In this document: piece by piece, positions 47,686 to 57,531 of the stretch | Numbering within the stretch: position 1 is the first letter of the stretch | Layout: the number at the start of each line of letters is the position of its first letter | NCBI GenBank assembly: GCA_020634975.1 | Contig: JACKAQ010000002.1 | Coordinates: forward strand, 62,001 to 126,000 | Direction of reading: 5' to 3' | Origin: JACKAQ01 sp020634975 [NCBI: Calditrichia bacterium] | Lineage (GTDB): Bacteria; Calditrichota; Calditrichia; RBG-13-44-9 | Length of the DNA: 64,000 nt | Notes under the pieces: generated by a model | What the model saw: the letters and a program-made list of their open reading frames with translations, nothing else | Databases searched by the model: none | What the model was told of the DNA's origin: nothing | Translations under genes and position numbers: made by a program

Positions 47686-50541
47686 TCAGAATCGCAGATA
47701 CATGCCAAAGCGATAATGGCGCGGTTGATTGGCAACCAGATACACGCCCCGGCTGGTGTTGTACGGATCGTTCTCGTATTCAGTCAGGAAAATGTCGTTT
47801 CGCAGATTCCAGTCTTCCGCGGTTTCTTTATCGCCGAATGCGCGGGAATATGAAAACACACCCTGATTGAGCAGGTTGAACGCTTCGAAATAGAGATTAA
47901 ACTGCTGTTTCTGAATGACAATCCCTTTTTCGATGCGCATTTTCCAATCTTTTTCATTGGGCGTGCGTTGGTTAAATTGCAAGCCCTGACCGGTGTTGTC
48001 GAACGTGTACGGACGTCCGGTCATGTATCGGAAAGTGGTGCTGAATTTCATTCTGCCAAACGGGTGATAGCCCAACACGGAAAAAAAGTCATCTTCATTT
48101 GTGTTAAAGCGCAGGTTGAAAACCGCTTTGTGGGTTCGGTCGAAGTTGAGATACACATCGCCGAGTGCCGGCAGGTTTTCGGTAAACAGCGCGCCGTCTA
48201 ATCCGGCTTCCTGAAAGGTGAGTGGTGCATCCAACGTATTCGGGCGATTTGCGGTTGCAGTTTCGTAATTATAGCGGACATATCCGTTAATAAATCCGCC
48301 GGTTTTTTCGAAACTGATGTGAAATCCTTTGATGTCCGCATATTCCCGGTTGACAAATGTTTGGTAGGAAACATCCTGAAAATCTTTGTAAATGGCATCC
48401 TGAATCAAATTGGTAACATCTTTATAATATGCGCTGACATCCAGCCGGACATCCTCGGTGATGCCCTGCACCAAACCGAAATCGTATGAATTGGTTTTTT
48501 CCGGTTCCAACAGCGGATTGCCCAAATACACAATACCGTTGCTCGAATTTACCTGATTGTAAAACACCTGGTTAAAGCTGGGACGCTGGGTAAACGTGCC
48601 GTAATTCAGGTGAAAAACAGAGTTTTCGGAAACGGGGAAAGAAACGCCCACACGCGGTTGAACGATCACTTTCATATCCACATTTTCAACGGCGTCGGGA
48701 TCGCGGAACGGGGCGTACGGATTTTGAAAAAAGGTGGTTTTGAGATCGTAAAAATCGACCCGCATACCAGCGTTGGCAATCATGCCGGAAAATTCCATTT
48801 TATCCTGAATAAAAAATGCGCCTTCGATGGGGAAGTTGCGGAAATTCAGATTCCGGAAGTTGCCGGGTGTGGACAAGCTTTGTTTCATATCCACATTCAG
48901 ATCGTAATAGGAAAACTGCAATCCGGCTTTCAGCAGGTTGAAGCGGTTGATCTGGCTGCTCAAACTGGCATCGAGATTGAAGGAATGCACTTTTTCATCG
49001 CCGTAATCGTCCTCCGGACGACCAACGCGGTGATTGGATGGCGCAGTGTAATCCACCCAGTTGGTGTTGTTCGAATAATCTTCGATAAATTCGCCGTCAT
49101 CCAGCAATTCGATGCGCTGTTCGGTGAGCAAATTCAGCGATTTCATCCGCAAATCCATGTAAGTTGAATTGCTGAAAACGTGGTTCCAGCTAAACCCGAA
49201 CTGCTGCGAAACCGAATTTTCTTTGGCGATACTCAGCGTCCGGTCGAACATCCAGCGCAGATACGCGCTGCCGATATCGTTGCGGAACTGGCGATCGTAA
49301 ATATATTCAAATTTTATTTTGTCCGACACGCCGAGCTGATAAGTGATGTTCCCGACAAATTGGCGATCGATATCCGCCTGTGTGGTCGGAATAATTGGCG
49401 AGATAAAATTTTGCCGGGTGGCAAAAAAGAGCTTCGCTTTTTTTGAAATCGGTCCGCCGGTGGAGAAATCGAGCCGGGTATCGTATCGGTTATCGTAATC
49501 CATTCCGACGCCGCGAACTGCCTGCATCCACAAAATTTGCGAAATCCGGGCAACGCGCAGCGAATCCTGATGGGTCAGGTTGCGCGGCGGCCACACATTA
49601 AACGGCGGCAAATATGTGGGTCCGAAACCGTAGCTGATATCATACAACGGATTCCCGTCGATCGGGTCCGGTTGCAGCCATTGTTCGAGATCCATCAGCA
49701 AATTGTAAAATTGCAAATATTGGGCATCGTAAATGCTGCCGGCTTTCGGGTCGTCCCCGGTGCCTGTCCATGTTTTGTAATATGGCAGGTTGGACGAAAC
49801 TTCCATCCGGCTGTTCCATTTGTTGCCGCCCTCTTTGGTGACCATATTCACCACGCCGGATTGGGCATTGCCATATTCCGCGCTGAAACCGCTGGTGTAA
49901 ACTTCCACCTCCTGCAGCGCAGTTGTGATGGGACGAAACGCGCGCGAACGGTTGAGCGGGTTCACAATGCTGCTGCCGCTGACGAGATACAACGCCTCGC
50001 CCTCGCGTCCGCCGCGGAAGTTTTCGCCAACCACATCCGCCTGCAAAGAAAGAATATCCGTCACATCCGTTACACCGGCGATGCTCTGAATTTCTTCTAC
50101 CGTATAGGATTGTTTGGTGGCGGTAACATCTTTCTCAACGCCGAGCGGTTTGTATGCGGTTACCAACACTTCTTCGGCTTCCACAGATTGAGTGGCCAGC
50201 TGAAAATCCAGCCGGGTGGTTTTGTCCACTTCAACCCGCACTTTTTGTTTCACCTGATCCTGATAACCAACGTAAATCACCCGAACGTTGTAAACGCCCG
50301 GTCGCAAATTGAGGATGAAAAAGAATCCGTCCACATCAGATGCGGCGCCGGATGGCGTGTCCAATTCCACAATTTCTTCGCCGTCCCATCGGGATTCGAC
50401 GACGACGTTTGCGCCAATCAGCGCTTCGCCGGTTTCGCTATCGGAAATTTTGCCGGAAATTTTACCGGTTTCGCCGGCAAAAATCCCGAGAGATCCGCCC
50501 ATCAATAGCGCGAGACACCACAGTATTTTTCGCACTATCAT
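47686..50541 (-). CDS. TonB-dependent receptor with N-terminal carboxypeptidase-regulatory-like domain
   Basis: A 951-residue outer-membrane transporter. Signal peptide (about 1-23), a CarboxypepD_reg-like beta-sandwich (about 27-115, GKISGKISDSETGEALIGANVVV), a plug domain (about 125-245, with SVEAEEVLVTAYKP, GVTDVTDILSLQADVV and FSAEYGNAQSGVVNMVTKEGG), and a 22-strand-type barrel ending in an aromatic-containing HYRFGMYLRF. It resembles SusC but has no SusD next to it. It probably imports alginate oligosaccharides using TonB energy. A GGGAGGA site precedes the ATG; kduD is 55 bp upstream. Confidence 0.9.
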   Translation of the reverse strand: MIVRKILWCLALLMGGSLGIFAGETGKISGKISDSETGEALIGANVVVESRWDGEEIVELDTPSGAASDVDGFFFILNLRPGVYNVRVIYVGYQDQVKQKVRVEVDKTTRLDFQLATQSVEAEEVLVTAYKPLGVEKDVTATKQSYTVEEIQSIAGVTDVTDILSLQADVVGENFRGGREGEALYLVSGSSIVNPLNRSRAFRPITTALQEVEVYTSGFSAEYGNAQSGVVNMVTKEGGNKWNSRMEVSSNLPYYKTWTGTGDDPKAGSIYDAQYLQFYNLLMDLEQWLQPDPIDGNPLYDISYGFGPTYLPPFNVWPPRNLTHQDSLRVARISQILWMQAVRGVGMDYDNRYDTRLDFSTGGPISKKAKLFFATRQNFISPIIPTTQADIDRQFVGNITYQLGVSDKIKFEYIYDRQFRNDIGSAYLRWMFDRTLSIAKENSVSQQFGFSWNHVFSNSTYMDLRMKSLNLLTEQRIELLDDGEFIEDYSNNTNWVDYTAPSNHRVGRPEDDYGDEKVHSFNLDASLSSQINRFNLLKAGLQFSYYDLNVDMKQSLSTPGNFRNLNFRNFPIEGAFFIQDKMEFSGMIANAGMRVDFYDLKTTFFQNPYAPFRDPDAVENVDMKVIVQPRVGVSFPVSENSVFHLNYGTFTQRPSFNQVFYNQVNSSNGIVYLGNPLLEPEKTNSYDFGLVQGITEDVRLDVSAYYKDVTNLIQDAIYKDFQDVSYQTFVNREYADIKGFHISFEKTGGFINGYVRYNYETATANRPNTLDAPLTFQEAGLDGALFTENLPALGDVYLNFDRTHKAVFNLRFNTNEDDFFSVLGYHPFGRMKFSTTFRYMTGRPYTFDNTGQGLQFNQRTPNEKDWKMRIEKGIVIQKQQFNLYFEAFNLLNQGVFSYSRAFGDKETAEDWNLRNDIFLTEYENDPYNTSRGVYLVANQPRHYRFGMYLRF

Positions 50542-50596
50542 AAACTGTCCTCCCGGTTATGTTGAAAACACATTGAACTTGACCTCTGTTTATGGG

Positions 50597-51349
50597 TTAA
50601 CGCGCCATCCACCCGCCGTCCACGGTGAGCAAATGCCCGTTTACATAATCTGATGCTTTTGATGCGAGAAAAATAGCCACACCCGCCAGATCTGCCGGTG
50701 TTCCCCAACGTTCCGCCGGAATTCGTGCGCTGATCGCGCTGTTCCGTTCCGGATTTTCCCGCAGCGCTTTGGTGTTGTCCGTAACCATGTATCCGGGTGC
50801 AATTGCGTTAATGCAAATGCCATCCTTTGCCCATTCGTTTGCCAAAGCTTTGGTAATTTGCGCGACCGCGCCTTTGCTGGCCGCATACGACGGCACCGTA
50901 ATGCCGCCGGAAAAACTGAGCAGCGAAGCGATGTTGATAATTTTGCCATAATTCCGTTTCATCATATCCCGAGCGCAAAGCTGGCTCAAAAAGAACACGG
51001 TTTTGGCATTCAGATCCATCACGTCGTCCCAATCTTTTTCCGAGAAATCGATAGCCGGTTTGCGGCGGATAATCCCGGCATTGTTGACCAAAATATCCAC
51101 TTTGCCGAAATTGTCCAGCGTGGCGTTAACCACCTGTTCCATCACTGCCATTTGGGAAAGATCGCCGTGCAACGTGAGCACTTTGCGACCCATTTTGCGA
51201 ATTTGTGATGCAACTTCGTCCCTTTCGCGGTGATCAACCAGCACAATATCTGCGCCGGCGCTGGCAAGCCCCAACGACATGCCGGAACCCAAGCCGGTGC
51301 TGCCACCGGTGACAATTGCTGTCTTTCCTGATAAATCAAACCAATTCAT
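50597..51349 (-). CDS. kduD: 2-deoxy-D-gluconate 3-dehydrogenase (KduD-type SDR)
   Basis: A 250-residue short-chain dehydrogenase that in uronate catabolism reduces the 2,5-diketo-3-deoxygluconate-type intermediate to 2-keto-3-deoxygluconate with NADH. It has the cofactor motif TGGSTGLGSG, NNAG, the catalytic Ser in IINIASLLSF and Tyr-x3-Lys in PSYAASKGA, and close KduD similarity overall (FDLSGKTAIVTGG start, IPAERWGTPADLAG, YVNGHLLTVDGGW). I chose the ATG at 51349; a GTG at 51358 is also possible, and no clear ribosome site favours either. It works with KduI at 62 kb. Confidence 0.88.
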   Translation of the reverse strand: MNWFDLSGKTAIVTGGSTGLGSGMSLGLASAGADIVLVDHRERDEVASQIRKMGRKVLTLHGDLSQMAVMEQVVNATLDNFGKVDILVNNAGIIRRKPAIDFSEKDWDDVMDLNAKTVFFLSQLCARDMMKRNYGKIINIASLLSFSGGITVPSYAASKGAVAQITKALANEWAKDGICINAIAPGYMVTDNTKALRENPERNSAISARIPAERWGTPADLAGVAIFLASKASDYVNGHLLTVDGGWMAR

Positions 51350-51423
51350 AATAGTCACATTTTGTTTAAATATCGCGTCGCTGCCAACCGTACGGCAGCG
51401 ACGCGATGGATGGAAAATTCAGA

Positions 51424-54400
51424 TTATTTCATCAAAATCATCTTCTGGATTTTTACAAAATTTTCAGCTTCGAAACGGTAAATGTAGATACCCGTGGCAA
51501 CGGAACTGCCCAGATCATTTCTGCCATCCCACGCTATTTTGTAAAATCCGGGTTCGAACGATTGGTTGGCGAGTGTGCGCACTTTTTGTCCGAGAATGTT
51601 GTACACTACCAGCGAAACAACGCTCACCTTCGGCACCTGGAAATTGAAATTGGTGCTCGGGTTGAACGGGTTCGGGTAGTTCGGGCTGATATCGAACACT
51701 TTCGGCAACGCCGAATCGTTATCGATGCCGACCATCAGTTTGAAGATTGCCGTAACGGATTTGTGCCCATCCATCGTCAGCGAATCCGGGTTGTTATTGC
51801 CGGTGAGATCGCCGGTCCATTCCAGAAATTCCCAATTGGCTTCCGGAATTGCGGTTAACGTGACCACTGTTCCCGGATCGTAAGTTAAACCGATCGGCGG
51901 GGGGCTGAGGGTTACGCTGCCGGAATCGACAACCGCAACTGTCAGAGAAACGGTAACCGGCGTGTTGGTTGCCCAATTCAAATCGCCGATGGCTTCGCCG
52001 TCCGAGCCGAGCCCGTACAGGTGCGAAGTTGGCAGCAAGGTGTAATTCAGGCTGTCTGCGGCTTCGTATTGCGGATCGATGCCATACAAAAATTCCTCAG
52101 CAACCGTTGCGCCTTTGGTGCCTTTGATCGGCACGGGCAGCACGTTGAAAGTATCGATGTGGGTAATTGTGGAGCCGTTACCCTGAATTTCCATGATATC
52201 CGCATCGCGACCGTGACCGGATTGGCGACTATTGGAAACGATGATATCGCGAACCACTGCGCCGCCGCTGTTTTTCAGGAAAAATACCCGGGTGGCGGAA
52301 TTGTTGATGGTGATGTGCTCGAGAAATACCGGCGCATCGGCAGTCAGCGTATCGAGATCGGAGTAGTAACGGACGCATTCCGCATCGATATTCGTGAATG
52401 AACAGTTGCGGATAATCAGCGAATCCAGCGCGCGATCGGTCACATATTTTTCCGTTTCGGAGATGCGGATTGCTTCATAACCGAAGTTATCGAAGGTGCA
52501 ATCTTCAAAACGAATGGTTCCGGCAACCAGATCAACATCCAGTTTGATGGCGTGACCGTCTGCCAGCGGGTTGTTCAATTCGTAGAAATTTTTGAAATCG
52601 ACATCGATTGCGGTGACATTTGTGCCGGTTCGAACCGAATCTGTGCCGGTGTAATGCCGCAGGCGAATCGCATATTTCATACCGTAGCTGAGCGGATGTG
52701 CCCCATCGACCACCACGCCGCGCAGATAAAAATCATCGAAAACGCGAAACACATCGAGGTTGGCGTGTTCGGGATCGCTGTGGGTGATAATGGGTTTTTC
52801 CGCCAAACCGTCGGCAGCGACAATCGCGAGCGGTTTCAAAATCGCCACGTCGGAAGTGCTGTAAGAGGTGTAAACCCCGCCGCTGGTCACCAGCCGGATG
52901 GTATCAACCGATGCGTTATTGTTGGCAAATTCGACCGCATCGCGCAGATCCCAGGTGGTGTCGATTTCCAGAACGTGGTTGGGCACCACAATTTCCTGGA
53001 AAACGGCGGTCACGGCTTTGTCGCCATTCATTAAAATAGATTCCGGGTTGGTGGCGGTTGCCACATCGCCCTGCCATTCGACAAATTCCCAGCCGAGTGC
53101 GGCTTCGGCGGTCAACATAACGACGGTGCTGCTGTCGTATGTGCCCAAAACCGGTTCGGGATCGAGTAAAATTGCACCCTGCCCGACGGTGTCGAGTGTC
53201 AGCGTGTATTGGGTGAAAATGCTCGCGAAGCTGGCGGTTACCTGCATATTGGAATCGACCGCCACGGTGATGGGATTTTGGGTATCGTTCACATCGCCAA
53301 ACCATTCCACAAATTCCCAATTGGGGCGGGCGGTTGCGGTGATGGTTACCATCGTGCCCTGGTCATACGTGCCGTTAGCGGACGGCTCGGGGTCGAGCGT
53401 CACAAAACCCAAACCGAGCGTGTCGACCGTCAGCGTAACTTGCGGCGCGTTGCTCACAAATGTGGCGATCACGGTCTGATCGCTGTTCATCGTGATGTTC
53501 ACCGGGTTAGCGTTCGGCGGGAAAACGTTGCCGGTCCATTGCGAAAAATCGTATCCGGGACCGGGAATTGCGGTCATAGTTACCACGGTGCCGGGAGTGT
53601 AAATGCCGCCGGGCGGATCGAGCGTAACTGTCCCGTTTCCAACGGTTTGGATATTCAAATAAACTTGCGACGGCAACACTTCCCATCGCAAATCGCCCAT
53701 TGCGCGACCGTCATCGGCGGCGAGGCGTGCCGGTGAGGTTGCACCGAGGCGATAGTCGTTTTCGGTCGGATTGTTATACAACGGATCGTCGCCGATCATT
53801 CCGCTGCCGATGCTGGAGGAGCCGTTGGTTTTCACCGGAAAAACGTTGAAGGTATCGCTGAACGAAATGGTTGAGTTGCCATACAATTCAACCGAAGTGC
53901 CCTGCGCACCGCCCTGATTGGTGAAAATCGAGTTTTTGATTTCCACATCGGTAACGTCGCGGGGATACACCATGCGTTTGTTTTCGGCGTAGCTGATCGA
54001 ATCGAATGTGCAATGGTTGATGCGCACCACCGGATCGCTGAATTCGATGTAAATCGCTTCGCGCCCGATGCGGGTAAAGGTGCAGTTATCCACTTCGACG
54101 TATTCGATATTCGGACCGCCGGCGGAAGTGCTTTCGCGGAGGAGCAACCCTTCGTTGCGGGCTTCGTCGAGAATGCTGCGGCGCAAAATAATCGAATCGG
54201 CGGAAGTGTTGGCGTGTGCTTTCACAATCGCTTCGGTGAAGTGGCGCATCACGCAGTCTTCAATTTTCAACTGGAAGCGGATGGAATCCGCCGGTGTGTT
54301 GATATCCTGCGACCGCACCGCATTTTTGGCGTGGGCGGTAGTGCTGCCGTCGATGCTGCCATCGAGATACAATCCCTGCAGGAACAGCTCGCCGCCGCCT

Positions 54401-55680
54401 GAATTTCGAACAACCGTGCGCTGGATGCGGCAGCGTTCGTGTTCCGAACGACTGGCATTTGCGCCAAACCTTCGGCAGCGCGAATGGTTAACTTCTTGTT
54501 TACAATAATCTTATCTGTGTCGGATGTGATATACAATCCGCCGCTGGTGATCAATTCAATGATATCGCCATCGGCAGCCCCATCGATTGCAGCCTGAATG
54601 GTGCCGTCGCCGCCGGTATTTTATGCACTACCGGATCGTTGATGGTGGGGTCCCAACGTCTGTCGCCCATCGATTTTCCGTCATCTGCCATTCCGATGAG
54701 CGGGGAGTTGTCGTCGAGTGTGTAATCGTTATTTGCCGGATCAAGATAAAGCGGATCTTCGTTCAGCATTCCTGCGCCGACGCTGGAGGAGCCGTTGGTT
54801 TTCACCGGAAAAACGTTGAAGGTATCGCTGAACGAAATGGTCGAGTTGCCATACAATTCAACCGAAGTGCCCTGCGCACCGCCCTGATTGGTGAAAATCG
54901 AGTTTTTGATTTCCACATCGGTAACGTCGCGGGATACACCATGCGTTTGTTTTCGGCGTAGCTGATCGAATCGAATGTGCAATGGTTGATGCGCACCACC
55001 GGATCGCTGAATTCGATGTAAATCGCTTCGCGCCCGATGCGGGTAAAGGTGCAGTTATCCACTTCGACGTATTCGATATTCGGACCGCCGGCGGAAGTGC
55101 TTTCGCGGAGGAGCAGCCCTTCGTTGCGGGCTTCGTCGAGAATGCTGCGGCGCAAAATAATCGAGTCGGCGGAAGTGTTGGCGTGTGCTTTCACAATCGC
55201 TTCGGTGAAATGGCGCATCACGCAGTCTTCAATTTTCAACTGAAAGCGGATGGAATCCGCCGGTGTGTTGATATCCTGCGACCGCACCGCATTTTTGGCG
55301 TGGGCGGTAGTGCTGCCGTCGATGCTGCCATCGAGATACAATCCCTGCAGGAACAGCTCGCCGCCGGCCTGAATTTCGAACAAGCGTGCGCTGGATGCGG
55401 CAGCGTTCGTGTTCCGAACGACGGGCATTTGCGCCAAACCTTCAGCTGCGCGAATGGTTAACTTCTTGTTTACAATAATCTTATCTGTGTCGGATGTGAT
55501 ATACAATCCGCCACCGTCCACCAGTTCGAGAATGTCGCCATCGGCGGCAACGTCAATCGCTGCCTGAATGGTACCGTCGCCGGCGCTCACCGGAGTGACG
55601 GTTTGAGCAACGGCGGAGCCAATCATCAACAGAGCAGAAAGGCTTGCCCAAAAGCAAAGCTTGGTAACCATCTTCATCAT
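51424..55680 (-). CDS. Giant secreted mosaic beta-helix protein with InlB-type repeats (frameshifted)
   Basis: With three small indels repaired (near 54930, 54605 and 54397) this is one protein of about 1,420 residues. Signal peptide; two near-identical beta-helix domains in tandem; three divergent InlB-type beta repeats (for example YDFSQWTGN, WEFVEWFGDV, WEFVEWQGDV); a third beta-helix like the 41.3-42.7 kb protein; a fourth InlB-type repeat (WEFLEWTGDL); and an NYPNPFNPSTNFNFQVP sorting domain. The intact 3' frame covers 51424-54372. The start I chose, ATG 55680, has AGGAGG upstream. The beta-helices suggest polysaccharide binding or lysis and the repeats adhesion. No PL6 Lys/Arg pair is evident, so catalysis is uncertain. 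Confidence 0.72.
53812..54542. repeat. Internal tandem duplication, copy A
   Basis: A 731-nt block almost identical to 54782-55512 (offset 970 bp). By eye there are about ten base differences. Copy A lacks one G (near 54397) that copy B has. Outside these limits the flanking sequences are still homologous at protein level but clearly diverged. Confidence 0.85.
54782..55512. repeat. Internal tandem duplication, copy B
   Basis: Partner of 53812-54542. It lacks one G of the GGGG at the position matching 53961-53964, which breaks the reading frame at about 54931. It encodes the first beta-helix of the giant protein. Confidence 0.85.
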
Positions 55681-55723
55681 TAAGGTCCTCCTGTGGATTA
55701 TTAATTTGAACAATTTTTCTCTA

Positions 55724-57019
55724 TTAAAACCCGAACCAGCGCGGTAACGCCAGCGTCAGTTCCGGGATTGAAACGATCAGAATAAGTGCGAAAATCATTG
55801 CGACATACATCGGGAGCAGCGGCTTCACGATTTCCGTTAGCGAAACTTTGGCGACGCCGCAACCCACAAACAGCACGGTGCCGACCGGCGGTGTGCACAA
55901 TCCGATGCACAAATTCAGCACCATCATGATCCCGAACAGCAGCGGATCGATGCCGATGGTTTGGGCAACCGGCAGAAAAACCGGGGTAAAAATGAGAATC
56001 GCCGGTGTCATGTCCATAAATGTGCCGACGATGAGCAGCACCAGATTCATAATCAATAAAATGACCAGCTTGTTTTCGCTGAGCGCCAGTAAAGTTGTGG
56101 TGATGTTTTGGGGAATATTTTCATACGACAGCACCCACGAGAGCGCCATCGATGTGCCGATCAGCAGCATCACCACCGCAGTGGTTCCGGCGGATTCCAG
56201 CAAAATGGATTCGAGATCGGAAAATTTGACTTCGCGATAAACGAACATCGCCAAAATCAACGCATAAATAACAGCGATTGCAGCAGCTTCCGTCGCAGTA
56301 AAAATGCCCGCAACGATGCCGCCGATGACGATAAAAATCAGCGTGAGGCTGAGCAGCGCATCGCCCAAACGACGTCCGACTTCACTGGCAGAAACACGTT
56401 CGCCGCGACCGTAGCCTTCTTTTTTGGCGATAAACGCGGCAACCGCCATCAGCGCCAAACCGAGGATGGTGCCGGGAATATATCCGGCGATAAAGAGCGC
56501 ACCAATCGAGACGCCGCCGCTTGCCAGCGAATAAATAATCAGCACATTGCTCGGCGGGATGATCAGCCCGGTGGTTGCGGAAGTGACGTTTACCGCCGCG
56601 CTGAAACCCGGATCGTAACCGTTTTCCACCATTCGCGGGTGCATAAATGAGCCGATCGCCGCCGCTGATGCCACCGCCGAACCGGAAATCGCGCCGAACA
56701 GCATCGACGAAATAATGTTCACCAACGCCAGCCCGCCGGGAAACGAACCAACCAGCGCTTTGGCAAATTCCACCAGTCGTTTGGCGAGTCCGCCCCGCGC
56801 CATCAGCGTTCCGGAAAGGATGAAAAAGGGAATCGCCAGCAGCGTAAATTTGTCCAAACCTGTGGCAACCCGTTGCGCGATGGTGCTCACCGCCGGCGTA
56901 AAATCCACATTTACCATCAGTGTCAGCATCGTCGAAAGCCCGATGCTCACGGCAATCGGCACGTTCAGCATCAGCAGAACCGCAAAACTGGCAACCAGAA
57001 TGAAAACGTCAATAGTCAT
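55724..57019 (-). CDS. dctM: TRAP transporter large permease, DctM type
   Basis: A 431-residue, about 12-helix ion-coupled permease of a tripartite ATP-independent periplasmic transporter. Typical features are FTLLAIPFFILSGTLMARGGL (about 54-74), SGSAVASAAAIGSFMHPRMVENGYD and GTFMDMTPAILIFTPVFLPVA. It would move the acidic sugar delivered by DctP across the inner membrane. It follows dctQ by 44 bp. TRAP systems for unsaturated uronates are known in other alginate and pectin users; that substrate is inferred here from the locus. Confidence 0.94.
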   Translation of the reverse strand: MTIDVFILVASFAVLLMLNVPIAVSIGLSTMLTLMVNVDFTPAVSTIAQRVATGLDKFTLLAIPFFILSGTLMARGGLAKRLVEFAKALVGSFPGGLALVNIISSMLFGAISGSAVASAAAIGSFMHPRMVENGYDPGFSAAVNVTSATTGLIIPPSNVLIIYSLASGGVSIGALFIAGYIPGTILGLALMAVAAFIAKKEGYGRGERVSASEVGRRLGDALLSLTLIFIVIGGIVAGIFTATEAAAIAVIYALILAMFVYREVKFSDLESILLESAGTTAVVMLLIGTSMALSWVLSYENIPQNITTTLLALSENKLVILLIMNLVLLIVGTFMDMTPAILIFTPVFLPVAQTIGIDPLLFGIMMVLNLCIGLCTPPVGTVLFVGCGVAKVSLTEIVKPLLPMYVAMIFALILIVSIPELTLALPRWFGF

Positions 57020-57063
57020 ATGCTTATCGAGGTTAAGTTACTGTTTTTTAATTTGATAACAGA

Positions 57064-57531
57064 CTAATCTTCGGGATAAACCAACGCATCAATTGCGTAA
57101 TAAATCATCAACATCCCGCTGATGGGAATAACGGTGTACACATAACCAACCGGCACTTTGAACGCCGCAGAAAGCTGGTTCAGATACAGCGTCGTGTAAA
57201 CCAATCGCGATCCGCCGTAAACAAAAACAATCACGGCAAATGCGATAACTGCAGAATAAATAATAAGTTGTGAAACAGTTTTTGCGCGACCTTCCAATTT
57301 GCGGGTGAAAATATCGATGCCCAAATGGGCACGGTTCCGTAACGCCCAGGCAGCACCGAGCAAACTGATCCAGATCAGCAAATACGTCGAAAGTTCCTCG
57401 GTGTACGAGCTGGGACTGTTGAGGACATAACGGGTGATCACCTGCCAGGTCACCACAATGACCATCAGCGCCATCAGCCACACCAGAATTTTTTTCAACG
57501 CAGCGTCAATCAGTTGGGTTAAGGCTTTCAT
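57064..57531 (-). CDS. dctQ: TRAP transporter small permease, DctQ type
   Basis: A 155-residue membrane protein with four predicted helices, carrying the family's VITRYVLNSPSSYTEELSTYLLIWISLLGAAWALRNRAHLGIDIF region (about 31-76). It is the small membrane subunit that assembles with DctM. Its ATG overlaps the dctP stop by four bases, so the three TRAP genes are co-translated in the order P-Q-M. Confidence 0.92.
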   Translation of the reverse strand: MKALTQLIDAALKKILVWLMALMVIVVTWQVITRYVLNSPSSYTEELSTYLLIWISLLGAAWALRNRAHLGIDIFTRKLEGRAKTVSQLIIYSAVIAFAVIVFVYGGSRLVYTTLYLNQLSAAFKVPVGYVYTVIPISGMLMIYYAIDALVYPED

